Assembly: GCF_902167145.1 (NCBI RefSeq) | Contig: NC_050099.1 | Span: 11,670,434-11,734,433 of the forward strand | Reading direction: 5' to 3' | DNA from: Zea mays | Taxonomy: Eukaryota; Streptophyta; Magnoliopsida; Poales; Poaceae | Length of the DNA stretch: 64,000 nt | Shown: positions 55,887 through 64,000 of the stretch, piece by piece | How the letters are laid out: the number at the start of each line of letters is the position of its first letter | Numbering within the stretch: position 1 is the stretch's first letter | Translations under genes and position numbers: made by a program | Notes under the pieces: model-generated | What the model saw: the letters and a program-made list of their open reading frames with translations, nothing else | Told to the model about the DNA's origin: nothing | Database searches by the model: none

Positions 55887-55946
55887 GTCAGCCCCTTTAG
55901 AGCAAAATAACAGTAGGGATATCTGCTACACGAATGGCTACATGTC
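55522..55946 (+). repeat. 211-bp tandem duplication in the ASY1-like fragment
   Basis: The unit starting AGGAAATAAAATCAGTCCTT at 55531 recurs at 55742 with a few substitutions and a short deletion at its end. The duplication covers an intron acceptor and an exon. Confidence 0.85.
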
Positions 55947-56135
55947 TCAATGGGATTAGTTCACTGCATAGATCGAACCAATTGCTTCAAGGGTTCCAAA
56001 CATGACTGACAGGTCAGTAGGGTGTCTCATTTAAAAACTCTCTTATGTTATTCCCATGTTCCAATTTGAGGTGGCTGGTGTCGGTAACCATCTGCAGGTC
56101 TAAGAAAATGGTTCTTGTCATTGTGCATGATGATT

Positions 56136-56140
56136 ACATC
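56136..56140. repeat. Target site duplication of the gag-only element, left (ACATC)
   Basis: ACATC precedes TGTAAGG at 56141 and follows the last CA at 62248 (62249-62253). Confidence 0.92.
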
Positions 56141-57464
56141 TGTAAGGAAAATGGACCCCGGGCCATTTGGCTAATTGAGTTTTGGTGTTTGATGAACAAC
56201 ACAATCCGTGAACTAATAAGTTTTCTAGTGTTTGTGTTTGTAGTTCACAAGATGCAAGATTTACTTGGACTAAGGAATTGAGGAAAACAACACCTCAAAA
56301 GAAGACATTAAGAAGATCCAAGAAGAGTCCAAGTGTGCTGCTGCGGACTGTCTGTGCGAAGGCGCACCGAACTGTCCGGTGGCACACCGGACTGTCTGGT
56401 GCACTAGGGAACTCCAGCCCAACGACTAGTTCCAGGTGGCACCCGGAGAGAAGACCACCGGACTGTCCGGTGTGGAAAAGCCTGCGGCGCCAACGGTCAC
56501 CTGCTCTGACAGGGCTACGGCTAGGCGCACCGAACAGGCTATAGTGCGCTGTCCGGTGCACCGCCGGACTGTCCGGTGTGCCGCAGAGAACTGCAGCTTT
56601 TCTCCAACGGCTATTTTGGAGTTGGGGCCTATATATACTTCACCCAACCGGCCATTTGAAGGTGTGGGAGCCCAAGCAACATACCAAGGCATATAGTGCA
56701 CATTTCCAAGAGCTCAAACACCCAAGTGCTTAATAGAATCACTCGGTGATTAGCGTAGGTGCTTTGCGAAGTGCTTAGGTTAGTTAGGCCGCTTTAGCGC
56801 TTGCTCTAGGAGAACCCTAGTTAGTTGAGTGAGTTTTGTAAAACCACACAACCCCTCGGCTCTTGCGTGAGTCGTTGTAATTGTACCGAGTGGGGCGAGA
56901 GTCTTGCGAGACCGTGACAACCGCGTTTGTGTCACGGCCACCACCGTGTACCGGAGGGAACGAGGCCCGTGGCATTTTGGCCAGAAGCTCGATAGTGGAG
57001 ACGGTGGGGAGCGTCCGAGAGGAGCCGGAAGCGGAGCACCACTTGCGCGTGGAGAAGGCCCGCGACTCTCTACGGAGTCACTCGATCGTGGTGCTTGGCC
57101 CTCGTGTGGGCTTCCCTTTGCGTAGGGGCACCAACGAGGATTAGTCGGGACCTTGAGTGGATCCGGATACCTCGGTAAAAATACCGGCGTCATCCACGAG
57201 AGTTTGCTTCTCTACTTTGCTCTTTAAGTTTCCGCATTTATATTAAGCATTTAAGTTTCAATCTTGTATTCATACTTATTTAGTGTAGATTGAAACTTAG
57301 CCTTTGCGGTAGAGATAGAAACACTTAGACAAAACCTAGATTACTCTTTCTAGTTTGATTATTTGCATAGGTTTTACTCTAGGGATTTAATTGTGGCCTA
57401 GTTTAGTAAAAGTTTTAGAAGTCCTAATTCACCTCCCCCTCTTAGGCGTCACCCGTTTCGTACA
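56141..57464 (+). repeat. Gag-only element 5' LTR (1324 bp)
   Basis: TG...CA LTR with palindromes of type CACCGGACTGTCCGGTG between 56367 and 56580, and TATATATA at 56630-56637 as its probable TATA box. Confidence 0.93.
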
Positions 57465-57466
57465 AG

Positions 57467-57479
57467 TGGTATCAGAGCC
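57467..57479 (+). promoter_or_regulatory. Gag-only element primer binding site
   Basis: TGGTATCAGAGCC two bases after the LTR, complementary to initiator-methionine tRNA. Confidence 0.9.
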
Positions 57480-57545
57480 TGGTTTGGCTCATTTGAAACG
57501 CTTTAGCTTCACGGCTAAAAGAGCCGACGCTTTTTAGAGGAAGGG

Positions 57546-58703
57546 ATGGATACCCATAGGCCACCACACTTTAACGACACTAACTTCTCATATTATAGTG
57601 CTAGAATGGCTTGTTACCTAGAGGCCGTTGATCTAGGTGTTTGGAGAGTCACTCGTGACGGGATGAAACCCCTCAAGAATCCTGAGAAACCCACCACGAG
57701 TGAGGAAAAAGAAATTCATTTAAATGCTAGAGCCAAAAATTTCTTGTATGAATCTCTTAGCATGGATATTTTTAATCAAGTATTTACCTTGAAAACTGCT
57801 AATGAGATTTGGCTAAAATTGCATGAGCTCCATGACGGCGCATCCAATGTCCGTGAGCAAAAACATTGTCTAGACTTAAATGAGTATAATTCTTTTGCTA
57901 TGAAAGATGATGAGCTTGTTAGAGACATGTATTCTCGTTTGAATCTAATTATCAATGAGCTCAATTCTATTGGCATTAATAAGCTAGGTGATGCGAACAT
58001 TGTGAGGAAGATTATCTCCCTGCTACCACAACAAAGATATGGGAGCATCATCACCATCCTTCACAACATGGAGGACTTGAGCAACATGACCCCGACTATT
58101 GTGATTGGGAAAATCGCGGCTTTTGAGATGTCGCGAAAAATGTGTCGGGGAGAGGAGCCAACTTCCTCAAGACCATATGCTTTTGCATGTGATGAAAGGA
58201 AGGGCGAAAAGAAGGCTCCCACTCCAAGTTCCTCAAGTGAAGAAGAGGAAGAAGAAGAAAGTGATGATGATGAAGATAATCAACCATGCACATCATCCTC
58301 CGAGGACGAAGAAACAATTCGACGCGTCGGAAAGGTAATGAGGATGATCCGTAAGATTAATCTAATGGGTGTGCCCCTGCAGGTCGAAGATCTTCTCTTT
58401 AACATTGACAAGAAAAAGCAAAGGAAGAGAGGATGCTTCGCATGTGGGGATAAGGGCCACTTCAGGGACAACTGTCCAAATATGGCCAAACCCAAAAAGG
58501 AGAGGAACAAAGGCAAGGCGCTAACAAGTGTTAGAACTTGGGATGACTCTTCAAGTGAAGATGAACCTCCAAGGATGCGCAGCCACCGGTCCTCATCATG
58601 CTCATCACGGTCATCACACAAATGCCTTATGGCAAGAGGTAACAAAAGCATTCCATCCTCTAGTGATGAAAGTAGTAGTGATGATGAAGGTGAGGGACCG
58701 TAA
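57546..58703 (+). CDS. Gag-only element: gag N-terminal ORF (385 aa)
   Basis: Begins MDTHRPPHFNDTNFSYYSAR at the first ATG after the primer site. It continues with a UBN2-type domain (ANEIWLKLHELHDGAS, DMYSRLN), an acidic Glu/Asp run, and a zinc knuckle at C297-x2-C300-x4-H305-x4-C310 (CFACGDKGHFRDNC). The ORF stops at 58703 in what looks like a disrupted segment. The family-like continuation is at 58751 in another frame, so one frameshift separates the halves. Confidence 0.85.
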   Translation: MDTHRPPHFNDTNFSYYSARMACYLEAVDLGVWRVTRDGMKPLKNPEKPTTSEEKEIHLNARAKNFLYESLSMDIFNQVFTLKTANEIWLKLHELHDGASNVREQKHCLDLNEYNSFAMKDDELVRDMYSRLNLIINELNSIGINKLGDANIVRKIISLLPQQRYGSIITILHNMEDLSNMTPTIVIGKIAAFEMSRKMCRGEEPTSSRPYAFACDERKGEKKAPTPSSSSEEEEEEESDDDEDNQPCTSSSEDEETIRRVGKVMRMIRKINLMGVPLQVEDLLFNIDKKKQRKRGCFACGDKGHFRDNCPNMAKPKKERNKGKALTSVRTWDDSSSEDEPPRMRSHRSSSCSSRSSHKCLMARGNKSIPSSSDESSSDDEGEGP

Positions 58704-58750
58704 AATTTTTTCAGGATGTTTGCACTAAGCAAAAAGCTCAACTTAAAACT

Positions 58751-59680
58751 TTGAAAAATAAGTTGATTAGCTCCCAAAATGATTATAAAGGTTTGCTAGA
58801 AAAATTTGAAACTTTTGCAAACTTAAATAGTGAGCTGTCAACTAAAATTGAGCTATTAGAATCTAGTGCTCCATCCACTGCTACCGATGATGGTCTCATT
58901 AAAAAGAATGAAAAACTTAAGGCTAAGTTAGCTAGCTCCCAGGAAGCTATTGAAAATTTGCTAGAGAAAATGAAAATTCTTAGCATACACAATAATGAGC
59001 TAACTATTAAGCTAGAAAACATTGGTAGCACCCCAGCAGCATCTTTAGTTGAAATACCTGAAATTGTTAAGAAAGATGCTTCTACTTCCTGCTTTGATTT
59101 AATTGATGATTCTAACCCCTGCAACCAAGTCGTTGTTGAGAATATTGTTGTAGAGACATGCTCGGATGAGGTTGCAAAGGAAAATGAACAATTAAAGCAA
59201 GAAGTGGCTCGCCTTGGCAAGGCTTTGTATGACAAGAAAGGCAAAGACAAACAAATCCGACCTCCACAGGATAACACCACTGCGGGAGTGAACAAGCCTA
59301 TGGAGGGAGAAACTGTGATTTGTAGGCTATGCCACAAGGAAGGCCATAAGTCTTTCCAATGCAAGGCGACTACCGAGGATAAACAAAGACAAAAGCTCAA
59401 GCAAAAGCCATCAAGCAAAATCTCCAACACCTACATCAAAAAGGTAGATAAAAAGTCTGCTACACCATATTTGATCAAGAAGAAAAAGAATGGAAAGGTG
59501 ATAGCAAGCCAACAAAGGAAAAGGGGCCAAACGCATCTGGGTGCCAAACGAAATAATTTCAACCATGAAGAGCACCAAGAAGGTTTGGATCCCGAAAGGG
59601 AAGTGAGTGGACCGAAGGTCCTCGAGAAATTTGGAGACTTGGCAAAGTTGGGATGTATATCATGGGATACATCATATTGA
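58751..59680 (+). pseudogene. Gag-only element: gag C-terminal ORF with a late frameshift
   Basis: Contains a Lys/Leu-rich coiled-coil-like region (ETFANLNSELSTKIELLES), then a second zinc knuckle CRLCHKEGHKSFQC and a Lys-rich KKKNGKVIAS segment. The expected gag ending, a KRIWVP / KKVWIPKGK-like segment with a TGA at 59604-59606, lies in the neighbouring frame. This shows a second frameshift between about 59490 and 59530. The ORF's own last ~60 codons are therefore out of register. Confidence 0.8.
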
Positions 59681-60905
59681 ATCAAGCTTATTTGCCAAGT
59701 GGGTTAGTGAAAATCTTGGACCCAAATTTCCCACCCATGACTAAGGTAACTAGATTTATTGTATCTCTTGCTTTTAGATATGCGTATCTATTTACCTTTT
59801 ATCTAGTTTACCTTTCTTGCCCAGTATTACATTTGTCATTTACTTTTGTTCAAATTATGCATACTAGGTAAATCACATGGTAGGATTGCTTGCTTTCAAT
59901 TCATATACTTAAGCAAACCTACATGGTTTAAAATGTTTAAGTTAAACACGGGACATAGCTTCTATATCACTCCATAGTAATTGATGCATTAATTGAAAAT
60001 TTTGAATTCTACAAGTTGTATCATTTAACTTATATGTGCCAAAGTTCGGATTATAGATAATTTGCCCCTCTTGATATCAAATCAAAGTGCATGTCTCCTA
60101 CAAGTATTCAAAACTTGTATGCACACCTTCAGGGGGAGGTTACTCTATAATCTAATACTTTGAGACTAACACTTTTTCAAGTCTATTTCATGTGATAGTC
60201 TCATTGTAAGGAAAATGAGGTCCCCGGAGAAAGACAACAATCTTCCACTGCAAAATCTCCAAGAACTCTCATGTCTCTCAAGCTCACCATTGAGTTTCAA
60301 TCGGTATCTTTTGAGACTACATCTAGTATCATTTACATGTCTTTATATGTCTTCTCCAATATTTGATTAGACTATATTTCATATCATATACTTCCATGTT
60401 GCTAAAAATGCATAAGTGGTTAATTCATATTCTGTTACCTATGCATAAGGGAAGTTAGTCTTTTCAAATCATGTCTTGCACCTCTAATTTTCACATGCTT
60501 TTTCCTAAAGATCTCTATGAGGGGGAGAAAACTCTTTCTAAAGGAGAACACTCAATTAGGGGGAGTAATCTTTTGAGGACAAGCTTTTATTTACTTCCTA
60601 CATGCTTTTAATGTCTTCCTTTTCGGTGGTTGATGCCAAAGGGGGAGAAGTTTAGGGACCAAAGCAATGAAAACTATATCAAACACCAAACACCACAAAT
60701 TTAAAATTTTATATCTACAAATGGTTTTTCAAGTGGTTTTGGTTATTTGGTCCATAAATAGGAAGTAAGTGAATTATGGAGTTAGGGGGAGGCTTAAGTC
60801 CATAATTTCACATTGTGGGGACAAACATGCATCCTAGCAAGTAGATTGCATATTTTCATTCAAATACTTGTATTATTTGCTTGCTTTGGTTGTGTTGTCA
60901 TCAAT
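59607..60905 (+). other. Gag-only element non-coding region (pol lost)
   Basis: No protease, integrase, RT or RNase H motif is visible. Several AGGGGGAG tracts are present (about 60130, 60520, 60555 and 60640), like the 3' internal region of Sireviruses. Pol was presumably deleted before or after insertion. Confidence 0.7.
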
Positions 60906-60923
60906 CACCAAAAAGGGGGAGAT
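60906..60923 (+). promoter_or_regulatory. Gag-only element polypurine tract
   Basis: CACCAAAAAGGGGGAGAT directly precedes the 3' LTR. It is the same as the tract of Elements 1-3. Confidence 0.85.
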
Positions 60924-62248
60924 TGTAAGGAAAATGGACCCCGGGCCATTTGGCTAATTGAGTTTTGGTGTTTGATGAACAACACAAAATCCGTGAACTA
61001 ATAAGTTTTCTAGTGTTTGTGTTTGTAGTTCACAGGATGCAAGATTTACTTGGACTAAGGAATTGAGGAAAGCAACACCTCAAAAGAAGACATTAAGAAG
61101 ATCCAAGAAGAGTCCAAGTGTGCTGCTGTGGACTGTCTGTGCGAAGGCGCACCGGACTGTCCGGTGCACCAGGGAACTCCAGCCCAACGGCTAGTTCTAG
61201 GTGGCACCCGGAGAGAAGACCACCAGACTGTCCGGTGTGAGCACCAGACTGTCCGGTGTGGAAAATCCTGCGGCGCCAACGGTCACGTGCTCTGACAGGG
61301 CAAAGGCTAGGCGCACCGGACAGGCTACAGTGCGCTGTCCGGTGCACCACCGGACTGTCCGGTGTGCCGCAGAGAACTGCAGCTTTTCTCCAACGGCTAT
61401 TTTGGAGTTGGGGCTTATATATACTTCACCCAACCGGCCATTTGAAGGTGTGGGAGCCCAAGCAACATACCAAGGCATATAGTGCACATTTCCAAGAGCT
61501 CAAACACCCAAGTGCTTAATAGAATCACTCGATGATTAGCGTAGGTGCTTTGCGAAGTGCTTAGGTTAGTTAGACCGCTTTAGCGCTTGCTCTAGGAGAA
61601 CCCTAGTTAGTTGAGTGAGTTTTGTAAAACCACACAACCCCTCGGCTCTTGCGTGAGTCGTTGTAATTGTACCGAGTGGGGCGAGAGTCTTGCGAGACCG
61701 TGACAACCGCGTTTGTGTCACGGCCGCCACCGTGTACCGGAGGGAACGAGGCCCACGGCGTTTGAGCCGGAAGCTCGATAGTGGAGACGACGGGGAGCGT
61801 CCGAGAGGAGCCGGAAGCGGAGCACCACTTGCGCATGGAGAAGGCCCGCGTATCTCTACGGAGTCACTCGACCGTGGTGCTTGGCCCTCGCATGGGCTTC
61901 CCTTTGCGTAGGGGCACCATCGAGGATTAGTCAAGACCTTGCGTGGTTCCGGATACCTCGGTAAAAATACCGGCGTCATCAACGAGAGTTTGCTTCTCTA
62001 CTTTGCTCTTTAAGTTTCCGCATTTATATTAAGCATTTAAGTTTCAATCTTGTATTCATACTTATTTAGTGTAGATTGAAACTTAGCCTTTGCGGTAGAG
62101 ATAACAACACTTAGAAAAAACCTAGATTACTCTTTCTAGTTTGATTATTTGCATAGGTTTTGCTCTAGGGATTTAATTGTGGCCTAATTTAGTAAAAGTT
62201 TTAGAAGTCCTAATTCACCCCCCTCTTAGGCGTCACCCATTTCCTACA
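60924..62248 (+). repeat. Gag-only element 3' LTR (1325 bp)
   Basis: Partner of 56141-57464, TATA-like TATATATA at 61416-61423. It has one palindrome fewer near 61150 and one more near 61230 than the 5' LTR. Confidence 0.93.
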
Positions 62249-62414
62249 ACATCCTTGAGAAGGGAAGACTACACGAAGAAGAAGCATGGTGTTCTTTCAG
62301 CAGGTGGCTTCTATTGAACAATGCATTGTAATTTGTGGTCCTCGATCTGTACATGGTTGATGGTTGGTATAAGCTATTTGGCGAGCTGATTAATATTTGA
62401 TATCTGTTAGCTAT
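62249..62414 (+). other. Helitron C remnant right of the gag-only element
   Basis: Begins with the second ACATC. CTTGAGAAGGGAAGACTACA and the following AGAAGAAGAAG could continue an exon from 56107-56140 across the insertion, reading as a Glu-rich HDDYI then LEKGRLHEEE-like peptide. The source gene is not recognised. The rest is non-coding. Confidence 0.35.
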
Positions 62415-62912
62415 TGTCGGGGACCATAATTAGGGGTACCCTCAAGACTCCTAAATCTCAGCTGGTAACCCCCATCAGCACAAAGCTGCAAAGGCCTGAT
62501 GGGTGCGATTAAGTCAAGGATCGGTCCATTCGAGGGACGCGATCGCGCCTCGCCCGAGCCCAGCCTCGGGCAAGGGCAGCCGACCTCGGAGGATCTACGT
62601 CTCGCCCGAGGACCCCCTCCAGCAACGGACACACCTTCGGCTCGCCCGAGGCCCGGTCTTCACCAATAAGAAACCTTGGCCAAATCGCCACGCCAACCGA
62701 CCAAATCGCAGGGGCATTTAATGCAAAGGTGGCCTGACACCTTTATCCTGACGCACGCCCCCCAGTCGACAGAGCCGAAGTGACCGCAGTCATTTCGCCG
62801 CTCCACTGACCGGTCTGACAAGAGGACAGCGCCGCCTGCGCCGCTCCGACTGCTAAGCCACTCGACAGAGTGAGGCTGACAGCAGCCAAGTCCGGCCTCA
62901 GGCGTCATAGAA

Positions 62913-63420
62913 AACTCCGCCTCGCCCAACCCCAGGGCTCGGACACGGGCTCAGCCCCGGAAGACGACGAACTCCGCTTCGCCCGACCCCAGGGCTCGGA
63001 CACGGGCTCAGCCCCGGAAGACGACAAACTCCGCTTCGCCCGACCCCAGGACTCGGACACGGGCTCAGCCCCGGAAGACGACGAACTCCGCTTCGCTCGA
63101 CCCCAGGGCTCGGACTCGGGCTCAGCCCCGGAAGACGACGAACTCCGCTTCGCCCAACCCCAGGGCTCGGACACGGGCTCAGCCCCAGAAGACGACGAAC
63201 TCCGCTTCGCCCGACCCCAGGGCTCGGACTCGGGTTCAGCCCCGAAAGACGACGAACTCCGCTTCGCCCGACCCCAGGGCTCAGACTCGGGCTCAGCCCC
63301 GGAAGACGACGAACTCCGCTTCGCCCGACCCCAGGGCTCGGACTCGGGCTCAGCCCCGAAGGATGACGAACTCCGCTTCGCCCGACCCCAGGGCTCGGAC
63401 TCAGCCCTGGCCTCAGCCGA
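62913..63420 (+). repeat. 57-bp minisatellite in the Gypsy LTR
   Basis: About nine units of CGACCCCAGGGCTCGGACACG followed by GGCTCAGCCCCGGAAGACGA-type sequence, in tandem. Each unit is 57 bp, so all three frames stay open and give long spurious ORFs with a 19-residue repeat. Confidence 0.9.
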
Positions 63421-63901
63421 CGGGCTCCGCCTTGTCCGACCCGGGGGCTCGGACTCGACCTCGACCTTGGAAGACAGACTCGACCTCGACCTCGGAGGAG
63501 CCTCCACCTCGCCCAACCTAGGGCACGGACCGACCACGTCAACAGGAGGCGCCATCATTACCCTACCCCGAGCTGACTCAGGCTACGGGGAACAAGACCG
63601 GCGTCCCATCTGGCTCGCTCCACCATACGAGTAATGATGGCGCTCCGCATGCCCTGTGACGACGGTGGCTCTCAGCCCCCTTACGAAAGCAAGAGGACGT
63701 CAGCAAGGACTCAACAGCCTCGACAGTTGTCCTTCCGCCAGGCTCCAGCGCTCCTCCGACGGCCACGACATCACACGGACTGGGTGCCAAAACCTCTCCG
63801 GCTGCCACGATGGCATGTACTTAGGGCGCTAGCTCTCCTCTGCTAGATACGCTAGCACACTGCTACACCCCCATTGTACACCTGGATCCTCTCCTTACTC
63901 C

Positions 63902-63908
63902 TATAAAA
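63902..63908 (+). promoter_or_regulatory. TATA box of the Gypsy LTR
   Basis: TATAAAA 90 bp before the window end, in an otherwise GC-rich LTR. It probably marks the U3/R region. Confidence 0.6.
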
Positions 63909-64000
63909 GGGAGGTCCAGGGCCCTCTTACAGAGGGTTGGCCGCGCGGGGAAGGACGCGACGACGCTCGCGCAAGGCCGCTCGCTCCCTCCCGCGTGGAC

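Larger units (their letters stand above)
56141..62248 (+). mobile_element. Gag-only, non-autonomous Sirevirus-like element (6108 bp)
   Basis: Plus-strand element with LTRs of 1324 bp (56141-57464) and 1325 bp (60924-62248), TGGTATCAGAGCC primer site, CCAAAAAGGGGGAGAT tract and ACATC duplication. The interior holds gag only, and even gag is split by frameshifts. No pol domain is visible over the 1.3 kb from the gag end to the purine tract. Its LTRs differ from each other by several substitutions and compensating palindrome gains and losses, so it is older than Elements 1-3. Confidence 0.92.
53054..62414 (+). mobile_element. Helitron C with captured fragments of three host genes (right end not visible)
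   Basis: Begins TCTCTACTAGCTATTAAGAAGG after an A, with the same 5' segment as Helitron B. Within it, on the same strand, are intron-containing pieces of TOM1-like, CPSF30-like and ASY1-like genes, separated by unidentified sequence. Such multi-gene capture in one orientation is a hallmark of maize Helitrons. The stretch is broken by the gag-only element at 56141-62248. No CTAG terminus is seen before the Gypsy LTR at 62415, so the true right end is beyond or deleted. Confidence 0.7.
62415..64000 (+). repeat. Gypsy-type LTR, Huck/Flip-like (cut by window edge)
   Basis: Starts TGTCGGGGACCATAATTAGG after the candidate duplication GCTAT (62410-62414). The LTR contains a CTCGCCCGAG-rich stretch, a 57-bp minisatellite and a TATA box TATAAAA at 63902-63908. 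It resembles the LTRs of the abundant maize Gypsy families Huck/Flip. The name is from remembered sequence and the far end is not visible, so whether it is a 5' or 3' LTR is open. Confidence 0.7.

Noticed and set aside
56045..56281. 78-codon ORF running into the LTR at 56141
   Set aside because: Half of it is LTR sequence. It may contain a captured exon, but the ORF itself is not a gene.
62870..63634. 254-codon ORF with a 19-residue repeat (and long minus-strand ORFs there)
   Set aside because: The 57-bp minisatellite in an LTR gives open frames on both strands. There is no sign of a gene.

Overview
The window is plant nuclear DNA from a large, transposon-rich grass genome, most likely maize or a close relative. 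The reasons are Sirevirus-type Copia elements with CACCGGACAGTCCGGTG palindromes, Helitrons with TCTCTACTA...CTAG termini and captured gene exons, and a long LTR starting TGTCGGGGACC that looks like the maize Huck/Flip Gypsy group. No bacterial or organellar genes are seen. Family names are from memory of sequence style, not from a search.

Left third (1-29254): a nested stack of three Sirevirus elements, all on the minus strand. Element 1 (1-8431) is cut by the window edge. Element 2 (10427-29249, TSD GCACC) is split by Element 3 (17715-27253, TSD CCCCC), which landed inside Element 2's gag gene. All three pol genes are full length, and gag is intact in Elements 1 and 3. Element 2's gag was open before Element 3 split it. 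Paired LTRs look identical or nearly so, which indicates very recent insertion. Elements 1 and 3 carry CACCGGACAGTCCGGTG palindromes in their LTRs; Element 2 carries CGGACGGTCCG palindromes in an otherwise related LTR.

Middle (29255-49100): old retrotransposon debris, including a remnant whose palindromes read CATCAGACTGTCTGATG; a (GA)n tract; a 200-bp sequence duplicated 5 kb apart; a PIF/Harbinger (Pong-like) element at 39702-42864 that retains ORF1 only, with a C-terminal frameshift; and an intact single-exon gene of the BYPASS1/ROH1-like type (43385-44413) with TATA box and poly(A) signal. A long (TA)n tract, a truncated Copia element and a MITE follow.

Right third (49100-64000): a DUF538 secreted-protein gene on the minus strand (49395-49901), then a cluster of Helitrons. 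Helitron A (50140-52305) sits 13 bp inside the 5' end of Helitron B, which carries a CHX cation/H+ exchanger C-terminal fragment. Helitron C starts at 53054 and carries, in the same orientation, exon-intron pieces resembling TOM1/TOM3, CPSF30 and ASY1/PAIR2. A gag-only Sirevirus-like element (56141-62248, TSD ACATC) is inserted in Helitron C, and a Gypsy LTR with a 57-bp minisatellite runs off the right edge.

The only host genes that look functional are the BYPASS-like gene and the DUF538 gene. The rest of the coding capacity is transposon proteins or transposon-captured fragments.
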